From Sodiomyces alkalinus F11 (taxonomy: Eukaryota; Ascomycota; Sordariomycetes; Glomerellales; Plectosphaerellaceae): 64,000 nt of DNA. This document shows positions 44,681 to 54,785 of the stretch, in pieces. Both the position numbers and the translations under genes were made by a program. The DNA is taken from assembly GCF_003711515.1 (NCBI RefSeq), contig NW_021167090.1, forward strand, positions 627,346-691,345, read 5' to 3'. How positions within the stretch are numbered: the first letter of the stretch is position 1; each line of letters starts with the position of its first letter. Under the pieces are notes generated by a model. It was not told where the DNA came from. It did not search any database and saw nothing but the letters and a program-made list of their open reading frames with translations.

Positions 44681-44812
44681 TCAAACCTGTCTTCTGCGTC
44701 CACCACCTCAGGGAAAGACACAAAGAACAAGTGGCTTGACAGTGGCTGCTTACTGCTCATTTAAAGCATTTATTTAATGTGTCTGTCATCACACTGCCAC
44801 GGTGGCGTCTCT

Positions 44813-44819
44813 GGCTAAA
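44813..44819 (+). promoter_or_regulatory. Candidate XlnR/XYR1 binding site (GGCTAAA)
   Basis: The heptamer fits the GGCTAA(A/T) consensus of the xylanase regulator and lies between two xylan-degradation genes, 0.8 kb before the CE1 start. A single short match could be chance. Confidence 0.35.
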
Positions 44820-45460
44820 TCCATTATCCCACGGTATCTTGGCCCTATAGGCTATAGTAGGACCACTATACGTGTAACCTGCCATGGAAACAGCCGACTT
44901 TCCATCCCGAGCTGCGCTGCCATGGGCCCATGTTACCTTGAGCGGGGGAGGGACGTCGGGACTATATATTCCATGGAAGAAGTTTGGTTCAGGGAGGAGA
45001 GGTTGCAGTCTGCATGTGCAGAGCCAAACCACGATTGCGAAGACCGACTCTGCAGGGAGGGGACTCGGGGATGGACTGGGGAAGATGGAGAAGAATGGAA
45101 GACTGGAGACGAGGTCTAACTTCTTCCACTCGTCGGGGAGAGCCCGGAGCACTGGGCATAATTTCCTAATCGGGACCCTCCTCCATCCGCATTCCGCTGT
45201 CACCACCGCCGTTCCCCCTATCTGGACATGATCGGAGCTTTTCCTGGTCAAGAGGCCATGCCAGCATAGTATTGGGTAGCATCTGGGGCACATGGGCCCT
45301 TGTGGCCGGTTGTGTAAAAGATTGCCGAAAGTATTTGCCGATGATGGGTTGGAAGTAAGAGGGAACGTAAATCTCCGTCACTGGTTTCCTTTTTTCTTCC
45401 ATGTTGTTTCCTTCTGGCTTTTCCCTCTTTTCCATTTGGCTTCTAGTTGTTGACGTTGAC

Positions 45461-45468
45461 TATATAAG
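45461..45468 (+). promoter_or_regulatory. TATA box of the CE1 esterase gene
   Basis: TATATAAG about 150 bp upstream of the ATG, preceding a short leader; strong TATA elements are typical of inducible secreted-enzyme genes. Confidence 0.55.
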
Positions 45469-45616
45469 GGAATAAGGGAACGGGCAAAGCACGGGGGAAT
45501 ATTTTTTGCTTCTGCTTCTGCGTTTGCCTTTGCTTCTGCTTGACAGTTAACCGTTCACTGAGCCGACATCAAAGTCCTTGACTTTACTCCCCAGAGGTCA
45601 ACTGCTTCCATCCATC

Positions 45617-46547
45617 ATGAAGGCCACGACGGTTCTCGGAGTCGCCTCGCTGCTCCTTCAGCCGGCTTATGCCTCTCTTCGACAAATATCGAACTGGGGC
45701 TTCACCCCGGGCGGTCTCACCCTTCATGCCTACATTCCGAACAACCTCCCTCCTAACCCGGCCGTGATTCTGGCTGTACGTTTTCTTCTTCGAGCATTAT
45801 TTCTTCTTCCCCCACTAACATCAACAGCTTCACCCCTGTGGTGGCTCCGGTCAAGGCTACCACCAGAGCAGCGGCTACAGCCCCCTCGCTGACACCCACG
45901 GCTTCATCGTCCTCTACCCCAGCTCCACCAAGGACATGAACTGCTGGGACGTCGCCACCACCCGCACCCTCTCCCGCGACGGCGGCGGCGACAGCCAGGC
46001 CCTGGCCGACATGGTCGACTGGGCCATCGCCAACCACGGCGCCGACCAGGACCGCGTCTTCGTCTCCGGCACCAGCTCCGGCTGCATGATGACCAACGTC
46101 ATGATGGCCACCTACCCGGACTACTTCGCCGCCGCCACCTGTTACTCGGGCGTCTCGGCCGGCTGCCTCGCCGGCTCCCCCGGCTCGAGCCCCATCAGCG
46201 CCGACCCGACCTGCGCCAACGGCCAGAACATCAAGACGCCGCAGGAGTGGGCCGACCTCGCCCGCAGCATGTACCCGTGCTACACGGGCCCGTACCCGCC
46301 GCTCAAGACCTACCACGGCCTCGACGACACGTTTGTGCACTGGCGCAACTTGGACGAGCAGCTGAAGCAGTGGTCTGCGATCCATGGCGTGTCGTTCTCG
46401 CACGAGGTTGCGAACAACCCGCGCCAGGGATACACCCAGCGCGTTTATGGGGATGGGACCAAGCTTGTTGGTGTTACTGCGCAGGGTGTTGGTCACGTCG
46501 TCCCTGTTGTTCCCGACGAGGATCTCCGGTGGTTCGGCATCATCTGA
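45617..46547 (+). CDS. Acetyl xylan esterase, carbohydrate esterase family 1 (secreted)
   Basis: Two exons, 45617-45775 and 45828-46547 (52-nt intron), giving 292 aa. The signal peptide is MKATTVLGVASLLLQPAYA. The fold is the PHB-depolymerase/CE1 esterase: LHPCGGSGQGYHQSSGYSPL with an oxyanion-type HPCGG, GFIVLYPSSTKDMNCWDV, nucleophile elbow VSGTSSGCMMTN, GLDDTFVHWRN with the likely Asp, and GVGHVVP with the catalytic His. Several conserved cysteines match secreted CE1 AXE1 enzymes. There is no cellulose-binding module. It removes O-acetyl groups from xylan; a feruloyl esterase role is less likely. It follows the GH67 gene on the same strand. Confidence 0.95.
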
Positions 46548-47112
46548 GCGGTTTGATATTCTCGGGGGGGTATCGACCTGGAGGCAACAGGGTCCAGTCG
46601 GTCCAGTCGTTAACGTCAAGGCTTTACCTTCAAGGTCTGCTGTTGGAACGTGGGAGGGTGGTAAAGCGTAAAATCATCCAGAAATCCAAGCAATCCCGCT
46701 CTCTTCAAAGATCAAATGACATGGATGGTGTGAAAAAAGCAACTTCCTTGGTGAACAGGCTGCGGGATCCGTAAACAGGGGGGGGGGGGCTGGGGCCGCT
46801 GGACAGGGCTGGGCAGGGCTGGACAGGGGGCGGCAGCACTAAACGATGAGCACCCACCCCTTGGACGCCATGCCAAGACCTCATTTCCCGTTTCCCCAGG
46901 TGAATTGAACCAAAAGCATCGTAGATCTGTGCTTCATGCCATCTCATCTCCATCTCATCCTCGTTCTTGGTCACGACATCGCATCGCGAGCCCTTGTCCG
47001 GCTGCGTGCTCCTCCCTTTCTTCTCGGCAACCAGACCCCTTTCGACACCAGGACCGCACCGACTATTCAACGACGTGCGTCCGCCGAATAGAACATACGC
47101 GTACACTCTCCA
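46548..47112. other. Intergenic region with a G-rich tract
   Basis: 46778-46832 is G-rich with at least six runs of three or more G (including G11), arranged as imperfect 10-11-bp GGACAGGGCTG-like repeats. No gene. Confidence 0.55.
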
Positions 47113-49467
47113 ATGTCGACCAGCAAGCCATACACCAGGCGGGTGCCCCCAGCCACACCAAAACGCCTCATCGTCTGTTGTGATGGCACTTGGATGGACT
47201 CGCTGGGCGAGAAGAGGTAAGTCCACATGCAGTCCACCAAGGTCCCAGCCTTTACCTTTTGATGGTCCTTTCACCCCTAAGGTTACATGTATAACTTGAA
47301 CTTATTCCTGACGCCACATGACCATTCTCCGTCTGCCTCCAGTGGTGATCCGCAGTCCAATGTGACGCGCATCTCACGCATCCTCCGCCGTACGTGTCGC
47401 GACGGCACACCCCAGATCATCGTCTACAACGCCGGCGTCGGCAGCGGCAACGTCCTTGATCGTTTTACCGGCGGCATGTTTGGCCGCGGCTTGGAAAGCG
47501 TTTGTCCTCGACTCCCCTCATCTCATCTCCCCAGTGCGGCACTGCGGCAGTGCCCTCGAGTCTCGGCCTAGCTCACAACCTCGGCACAGGTCATCCGCGA
47601 GGCGTACAACTTCGTCTGCGCCAACTACGTCCCCGGCGACGACATCATCCTGATCGGCTTCTCTCGGGGCGCCTTCACCGCCCGCTCCGTGGCCGACATG
47701 ATCGCCTCCATCGGCTTGTTGACCCCCCGGGGCCTCGAACACTTCCACGCCATCTTCGAGGACATCGAGCACATGGGTTCCGCCCGCCGCCCGCTCGACG
47801 ACTTTCTGTACGACCACCTGCCCCCTTATGCCGGCGAGCAAGGGGAGGCCAAGATTCGCTGGACCAGGTACCGTAAGAGCATTTACCGCGACTGGTTGAA
47901 ATCCGTACGTTTTCCGGTCTCGTGTCTCTTGTCCTTGTCTCGTCCTTGTCTCTTGTCCCGTCTAACACAACCACCTGCACCCCATGGCAGCTCGGGTACA
48001 CCAGAGACACTCACCCCGACGGCGTCACCCCCATCACCATCAAGGCCCTGGCCGTTTGGGATACAGTTGGCACCTTGGGCGTGCCCCCTGCTCCCATCAT
48101 CGGTTTGTCCGGTTCTAACGACCAATACGTCTCCCTCTCCTCCTCCCCTCCCCTCCTCCCCTCCCCTCCTCCCCTGTTCCGCCCGTGGCTCTTCCGAAAG
48201 CTGACCCTCCTTTACGTGGAAATTCACCAACACGGAAGTCTCCGACAAGGTCGAAAACGCATTCCAAGCCCTGGCCCTCGACGAACCGCGCTACGCCTTC
48301 CGGCCGGCCCTCTGGGAGCGCCTCGACGGCAACAACCGCACCCGCCTCAAGCAGGTCTGGTTCCCCGGAAACCACGCCGGCGTAGGCGGCGGCTGGCACG
48401 ACCAGCAGATCGCCACCATCTCGCTCGCCTGGATGTGCGACCAGCTCTCGACCGTCGGCGTCGAGTTCAGTCTCCGCCTCACCACCGCCCTCTTCATGGA
48501 AGACCTGGCCTACTCCGCCGTGCATCCCTTCCCCGCCGTGCCATCTGCGACGCTGACCTTCCCCCCTCCACATACATCCGCCTCGTCGTCCCTGTCGTCC
48601 GTCGTCAGGTCCGTCCCCTCCCTCGCCACATCGTGGCTCCGATCCAAGGCCGCCTCCTCCCCTTCTTCCTCGTATCCGCTTCCCTGGGGCTGTCCGACCG
48701 TGTGCCGCATCCCCGACCCAGCATGGGAGCCCACGCGGGACGAGACGGACCACGACGACGCGACCTGCGCGCCGCACCCGGTACACGCCCGGCCGGAAGA
48801 ACTCTGGCGCACGGCGCGCGCGTGGGGGCTGGGCCAGATGCGCGCGCCGACGAGCAGGCTGCAGATGATGGCGGGGACGACGGTGCGCACGCCGGGGCTG
48901 TGCATGCGGGCCGACTACGAGACGAACCGCGACACGGACGACCCGCTGCGGAACACGGGCGAGAGGATCCATAGCAGCGTCCGCGTGCGGCTGGCGTGCG
49001 AGGGGCTCGGGCTCGATGATCGCGCGAGGTGGAGCTGCGAGGCGTTGACTAGGGAGGCGGCGGGGAGGGGGAGTGGGCCTGTGTGGCGGCTGGAGAGGCG
49101 GAGGGGGTTGGATCCTAGGGAGGAGGAGGCGGCGGTGGAGGGGTTTGTTCCGAGAGAGCTTGCTTTGGGGTATCCGGAGGAGTGTCTCTACCCTGTTGAC
49201 CGGCGGGATGTGCGGTGGAGGTGGGTGTATGAGGGAGACATTTCATATGTCGGGGACGAGGGGGACGAGAGGTATGCGCATTTGACGGTGCCGCAGAGCA
49301 TGATATTGCCGGAGGAGCCGCTCGTGGGGTACTGGGAGCGGTATTTCCTGTCTTTGACGGCCGGTTATGCCGATGTGTGGCGGTATGCGCAGAGATACCC
49401 GCCGATGGGGGCCAAGGGTAGAGGAGAGCCGAGAGGGGAGCCGAGAGGGGGGCCGAGAGAAGAGTGA
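47113..49467 (+). CDS. DUF2235 (Tle1-like) alpha/beta hydrolase with an aberrant splice junction
   Basis: Modelled exons: 47113-47216, 47343-47499, 47590-47904, 47991-48128 and 48220-49467 (653 aa). Family motifs are RLIVCCDGTWMDSLG, NVTRISRILRR, QIIVYNAGVGSGNVLDRFTG, the nucleophile elbow ILIGFSRGAFTARSVADMI, TIKALAVWDTVGTLGVP, NAFQALALDEPRYAFRPALW and WFPGNHAGVGGGW. DUF2235 proteins relate to bacterial Tle1 phospholipases; fungal roles are largely unknown. Exons 1-4 join with consistent phase (one GTTTGT donor). The last junction needs a 91-nt intron starting GTCTCC and ending TGG rather than AG: no AG lies between the CTGAC branch and the conserved KFTNTEVSDKVENAF frame. The gene may be spliced non-canonically, damaged, or mis-sequenced by one base. 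A Ser-rich stretch near 48550-48680 replaces sequence usually conserved. Confidence 0.8.
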
Positions 49468-50563
49468 CGAGTACTGGATGGTGCAAACTGTATCCTATGG
49501 CGTAGCGTCTGATGAATCGGATTACACATGCAACGTTTTAACGGCCACGGGGCTCTAGGCTGGGGCTTACTTTACGAACATGAAGTATATGACGGTTGGT
49601 GGTCCGATTAACACAGCCTCAACTCCCAGCCTTAGCCCTCAGGACCTGGTCTACAAGCCAGCAAGCCTCAAGCTCTCACGCACCCATCATCACGATCCAC
49701 CTAACCAGTTCGTCTTGATTCTGACTTCCTTCACGAGATATTTTCTGTTCATGTTACCTCTGCATTCATGTTTGGAGACATCCACTGGCATGTCCCCTCC
49801 CTGGCAGTCAGCCCATATAGCCTTATAGGGGTCAGGTCGAATAAGACAACTCGGCTACTAAAGGGCTATTACATATGCCATGTCTTACCAGTGGAATGTT
49901 AGCCCATCCAAGGCACGTAGGTGGGATAAATCATAGGATAGAACTAGTCGAGAGTCCGGCATAACCTTGAACATTCCTCGGCACTGAGAGGCCGCTTGCT
50001 CCATGTCGCGCTCGCGCCGCGACAGTACTAGGCCCCTGAATTCTTCATTATTTATGTACGATAGAGACAAGGCAGGCAGGCACCTGCTTGCCAAGATTAA
50101 GATACAGGTTCATCCAATATACTGTGCACAGTCAACTGGCAAGTGGTTACACGTTCTTTCCCTTTACACAACATAGCTCCTGTGCGACTTGCTTGTTTAC
50201 GCGGAAAGAAGAAAACACATGATCAGTTGCTCTTGCGTTATCTGTTACCAAGGCAGTTGCTGCTGTTGTTGCCCTATAAATATTGTAAACAATCCTCACC
50301 TCCCTTCAGTTATTCCACGCTCAACTCTCCCTTTCACATCGCAAGCGAGACTCCAACCAAAACATCAACTTGTGAGTTTCCAATTCTTCTTTCTTTGCCT
50401 GCACGTTGCTTCCTTCATTACCTTCAAGTTCATGTTTCTTTTCCTTCAATGTTCTCAATGTTCTCAATGCTCTCAAACAAGTGAAGCTAATCCCGCGCGC
50501 AGGCATTCACGACACACAGTTCTAAACCTCTCAAGTCTACCCGGAAGCAACCCAAGCAAAACA
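49468..50563. other. Intergenic region and leader of the Cys-rich gene
   Basis: No gene. A probable 5'-UTR intron at 50372-50502 (donor GTGAGT, branch GCTAAT, acceptor GCGCAG) precedes the Cys-rich secreted protein. Confidence 0.5.
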
Positions 50564-51082
50564 ATGGAGCTGTCCAAGATGTTCCTTTGGGCTTCGCTGG
50601 CCCTCACCACCACGGCCCTCCCTCGAGCTGAAGGAGTCAATGGTGACGGCATCGCCGAAAAGAAGGACAACAGTGCTGTCCGTTTCACCATCTCGGAGGA
50701 CGGTATCCCCATCATTGTCAACCCCGTCTTCGCCATGGCCACTCTCTCTACCCAGCCCGCTTCGGCCCTGCATCTCAACACGACCGACCCTGCCACTCTC
50801 GAGTCGATCCTGCCGGCCCCCAAATCCACTACCCGGGCTCATGGCAACGAGAACAACGACGGCGCTTTCGGCCCCCGGAACGGTCTTTTCCATAATCCCT
50901 GCGACACTGCTCGCTGTGGCGATGGAACCACCTGCATTGTCGCACAGGGACGCCCCAAGTGTGTCTCTGGTGCTACCTGCGGGCCCGCGGTCTGCGGTCG
51001 CGGCACGGTCTGCTGCAACCACAGCTGCGGCATCTGCACGCCCCCGGATGGCTTTTGTATCCAGATGCTCTGCGGGAGCTAA
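50564..51082 (+). CDS. Small secreted cysteine-rich protein
   Basis: Single exon, 172 aa. MELSKMFLWASLALTTTALP is a signal peptide. A middle part of about 85 residues has few distinctive features and ends before NPCDTARC. The C-terminal 62 residues hold 14 cysteines in a dense pattern (CDTARCGDGTTC, CVSGATCGPAVCGRGTVCC, CGICTPPDGFCIQMLC), resembling knottin/EGF-like disulfide modules seen at the ends of many fungal secreted proteins. The layout suits a candidate apoplastic effector or wall protein; function is not known. The open frame extends upstream, but that part overlaps a probable 5'-UTR intron, so the start before the signal peptide is preferred. Confidence 0.82.
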   Translation: MELSKMFLWASLALTTTALPRAEGVNGDGIAEKKDNSAVRFTISEDGIPIIVNPVFAMATLSTQPASALHLNTTDPATLESILPAPKSTTRAHGNENNDGAFGPRNGLFHNPCDTARCGDGTTCIVAQGRPKCVSGATCGPAVCGRGTVCCNHSCGICTPPDGFCIQMLCGS

Positions 51083-52938
51083 CCCGGCAACTCCGACCGA
51101 CATGCCTCCCTACGAGGCTACGGTACTACCTAGAGAGTCTGGCATGGAAAGGGTGGCATGGAAAGGGACATGGATTCTGGGGTAGATAGGATTCATAGCA
51201 AAGCCATGGCATTCACCCATACACTGCGATACCACTTTTAAATGGTAACCAGCTCACGTGACTGCTTGTTAGCAAACTTGACCCTTATGTTGAAAGTGCA
51301 GTAACATTGATACCAGGGCGAAGTTCAACTGCAGTCTGGTTTCCAAAATCAGGACACAAGTCTATATACTTCGAGTCTTCTTACGGTTCAACCTTTGTCA
51401 ACTCATCTCAGTCATGTCATCGCAAGTCTCCGGGTGTCCCGACTTGGAACCGAAGACGTGCATTGATCGAGTCCGAGCCCTTGCCGATCCACGACTCCAC
51501 CACGACCTTATGCCTGGCCTGGAATAGGTGACATATGTCGAAGATGTTGCGTAGCACCTTATCCGGGAGCGCTAAGAGGGCCGATGCGGCGATGTCTGGG
51601 CCATTGGTGGAGGGGAGGGGGGTTTCGAGAAGCTGTTGTTGTAGGGAGGGAGAAAGGCGTGGACCGCGTGGTTAATTATTGGCGACGGAGCTTTTACGGA
51701 TAACTAAAGTATTGATGACAAACCCGCTGCGTTCGGTAGTCGGGTAGCTTACCAGCTGCGGAATTTTGAATAAACCCCACTGGTTAGAATATATACAGTG
51801 CACTTGATCAAGCAATCCCCCCAAAAGTCGGACAGTCGCGGACAGGGCATGATGTTGCGAAGGCGGTGGTAATGGTGGCAATATGAAGAACAGCAGTTGA
51901 AAGCTGAAAATAGTTTGGATCTTGTTCTTTATAAGGCTTAGCAAAGAATACATATAACAAAGAAAGAAATACATTGTCGACGTTAATACGGGACAAGCCC
52001 TTGTATCGTGGTCGCTTCGATAACAAGTATCGAGTACTTAGATTGAAGTACTCCCAGGCAATCCAAGGCAGCAACCACGCTATACCAAGTTCGTTTCGGA
52101 ACCCTGTTTCCATCCTGGGCTTTCGACTAGTGTCCCCATAATTTATAGCCTCACAAAAGGACGAAAGCAGTCTACACTATATGATCACAACGTGGGGAGC
52201 GCTTCGGTCCGTTCCCGACTACACTTTGGGATGCTAATATAAGGTATGTAGAATGTATCCTACTTATGCTTAGGTAGGTCGTCAAAAACTACAGTATATA
52301 TGGGAATACTGTCTGTGCCGTGGCACTAGAGTCATGCATTTGATGCCAGCTGGCTCTCATTAAGTAGCCATATTATATATAATATAATCATTTATAAATA
52401 GGTAAGCCACTTGACAGCACCAAGTATTGCCGTTCCCTTTGGCAATATTGATCGACGCTGTTCTTATACCTGTGTCTTGGAAAGTGCTTGCTAGTCAGTT
52501 GTCATCCTGGGCCAAATAGTTGACTAGGGCATGACCAAGTTTGAACTGGGCAACTAAGAAACATCAAATAGAAAAAGAAAGGAAAATGTTCCAGGCGAGG
52601 CCAGTAAAACTCAAATAAAGACGCCCAAAACGAAAGCCGGCAACGTGGCTGGGCTGTAATGGTGCTTTTTCGACGCATTGTGTAAGTCGTGTAACCTCGA
52701 ATAGGCAGGCTGTAGAGAGTCTAGAGACATACAGGCAGAGGTTAACTACGAGTCCACCGTCCACGGACCACCACCCAAGCCTCACTGTTCCTTTAAATCC
52801 CCTTCATCTTCCCCCAGCCGGTCTTCGGTTTTCCTTCTCCTCTAGTTTCCCCCCTTTTCCTACCCACCACGAGCACAGAAGTAGGATTGACCAACTAATA
52901 CTCCGACTCGTCACCGAGTCTTCATCCTAATCGCCACC
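51083..52938. other. Long intergenic region (1.9 kb)
   Basis: No gene supported on either strand. AT-rich stretches (for example 52370-52400, TATATATAATATAATC) and short GTA-rich tracts only. Confidence 0.5.
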
Positions 52939-53621
52939 ATGCCAAACAACAAAAAGAAGAACTTTTACGCCGTGTCGAAGGGCCTCTTTGCACCGGCAAT
53001 ATGCTCCTCGTGGTAAGTCTACCCAGAAGAGACCGCCTTTGGGTCACCTGTGCCGGAATCAAAAAGTCTTATCGAGTCCCAAACTGACAGGGGGTCGCAC
53101 CAGGGCACACGCTCAGCGCTTGGTAACTGGGTATTCTGAAGCCCAGTTCAAGGGCTTCGCCGCATACGACGACGCAAGGTATTACCTCAAAGACCACGGC
53201 CACGAGGATTTTCTTTTCATCAGCGCCGTTCCCTCGGAGACCAAGGATATACGAAGCGACGTCCTACATGCACATTTCCTTTCATCGGGGCCTTCAAGGC
53301 GTGGACCAAAGTTCTACGCTGTTGCTAACGGCCAGAACCCCGGCGTCTACTCTGCATATGGGTACGCTTCAACAGTCTTTTATACTACATTTGTTCTTCT
53401 CTTCTCTGCATCTCTGTTGCCACGCGTGCAGGCCTGTGCTAACCTTATGGGCCGTATTTAGGGGTGACGCTCGGGAGCAGGTGGACAAGTTCTCCGGGGC
53501 GTGTTATAAAGCCTTCTCAACCCAAGAAAATGCTCAACAATTCATTGACCTTTATAATGATTTGCACAACTCGGTAGTAGAGGTACGGATACCGATACGA
53601 CCTGAGAAGACGACGATGTGA
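52939..53621 (+). CDS. Tandem viroplasmin/RNase H1 hybrid-binding-domain protein without a nuclease domain
   Basis: Three exons, 52939-53012, 53104-53361 and 53462-53621, giving 163 aa. Copy 1 reads KKKNFYAVSKGLFAPAICSS then W, AHAQRLVTGYSEAQFKGFAA; copy 2 reads GPKFYAVANGQNPGVYSAY then REQVDKFSGACYKAFST. Both follow the pattern (K)FYAVxxGxxPGIYxxW-x-QVxxFxGAxFKxF of the RNase H1 N-terminal hybrid-binding domain and of caulimovirus viroplasmin. The acceptor GCACCAG at 53103, not the earlier ACAG at 53090, is chosen because only it joins the conserved tryptophan to AHAQRLV in frame. No RNase H catalytic domain is present before the stop. It may bind RNA-DNA hybrids or double-stranded RNA. Copy 1 is degenerate at the PGIY position. 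Confidence 0.82.
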
Positions 53622-54052
53622 ATGCGGTGGATAAATTATCCAGTCTCTTTGGCCAGGCTACCGTAGTCTAGCATCACCACGGGAAGATGGATGCTCTGTT
53701 GTAGGCAAGCAAACTGACCTTGTGCACATGAAGCCTTGAGTCCTGACGCTTCCAAGTAGACTGTTGCGGATTATATATGACAATCTCATGCTTAGACATC
53801 TCTTATTACCATTTGATGTTATTACTACGGCGTCGTCTAGAAAAGATCTCAGCAAGGAACGTAATAGGTATATGATCGTATATCCCATGATTCTCATAAC
53901 CCTCACCTCACCTGCTCATCTCTCGCCCTCGATACCAATACTAAAATAAGATGCATTTTTGAAACCACCCATGTCAGTGTAACAGCCTCAGAAAGAAGAA
54001 CACATGCTGACCAAAGACCAGGCCAACAGAACTAGCTGAGAACAGTTTCCGT
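53622..54052. other. Convergent intergenic region
   Basis: 3' flanks of the hybrid-binding gene and the GPI protein gene; nothing else recognised. Confidence 0.5.
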
Positions 54053-54785
54053 TTACTGGAGGAGCATAGCGCCAGCAATGGCAGCAACGCCAACATAGAT
54101 CGTCACGCCCAGGGAGCCAAAGCCAAAGCCAACGGGCGCGAAACCCGGGGCAGCGCCTCTGTGGCCATCCCCATCACGATCCCTATCACGATCCCCATCA
54201 CGACCATCGTCGCGATCTCCATCACGGCCACCATCGCGATCCCCATCACGACCACCGTCGCCCGTGGGCGTATTCTGGGCCGCGGTAATCGTAGTAGTCA
54301 GCTGGTCAGCGCCTGTAGGGCGGGTAGCCTGCACGACAACGCCGGAGACGGTGGCCACATCGGCCTCGTTGTAGGTGGTGCTGGAGAAGCCGCAGCTTTG
54401 CATAATGTCGTTGATGTCTGCGGGTGGTTATGTTAGTAGTACGCACATGCACGCGCGCCGTTGCAGAGGGCAGGGCACATGCAGACATACCGTCTCGGTT
54501 ATTCTGGGCATCGCGGAACTCGTGCAAGCAGCTGGCGCACTGGGCCGTGATGCGGTTGACGTTGAAGCTCTCGTTGGCGCAGTAGCACTGCGCCTCGATG
54601 AGGTCCTCGGTGAGGTCGTCCAGGGGGCCGTCGTCAATGTCGCAGATGTCGCCCAGCTCGCGGACGGGGTCGCACACGTTTTGGCACTGCGTGGGGATGT
54701 CGTCGCTGTTGAGGATGAAGTCGGCGCTCACGAGGGCCACGGTGGCCAGCGAGGCCGTGGCGAGAGCAAGCCTGCTGAAGTACAT
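54053..54785 (-). CDS. GPI-anchored cysteine-containing surface protein (Cap22-like layout)
   Basis: Two exons, 54785-54491 and 54417-54053, giving 219 aa. MYFSRLALATASLATVALVSAD is a signal peptide. A domain of about 100 residues carries six to eight cysteines (PTQCQNVCDPVRELGDICDI, EAQCYCANESF, ITAQCASCLHEF, IMQSCGFSS), as in fungal wall proteins annotated as Cap22-like. A Thr-rich stretch is followed by about 35 residues of Asp/Gly/Arg repeats (GRDGDR units), then a Gly/Ala/Phe hydrophobic tail ending AAIAGAMLLQ, a GPI-attachment signal. The 73-nt intron has donor GTATGT and an ACTAAC branch. A role in the wall or on infection structures is an inference from the family label. Confidence 0.87.
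54120..54265 (-). repeat. Imperfect tandem repeat encoding Asp/Arg/Gly units
   Basis: Reiterated ATCACGATCCCC-like units on the plus strand encode GRDGDR repeats in the GPI protein. Unit sequences vary, so copy number is probably unstable. Confidence 0.7.

Larger units (their letters stand above)
44538..45616. promoter_or_regulatory. Intergenic region upstream of the CE1 gene
   Basis: An AT-only tandem repeat lies at 44611-44680. GGCTAAA, which fits the XlnR/XYR1 consensus, is at 44813-44819. A TATA box (TATATAAG) lies at 45461-45468, about 150 bp before the CE1 ATG, followed by a TTCTGC-type hexamer run (45509-45541) in the leader. A 178-codon antisense frame at 44757-45293 lacks protein character and is not called. 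Confidence 0.55.

Noticed and set aside
44757..45293. 178-codon minus-strand frame between GH67 and CE1
   Set aside because: No conserved motif; covers a probable promoter and TATA-containing region of the CE1 gene.
53013..53090. Intron ending at the first AG (53090) in the hybrid-binding gene
   Set aside because: It shifts the frame; the later acceptor at 53103 joins the conserved Trp to the domain in frame.
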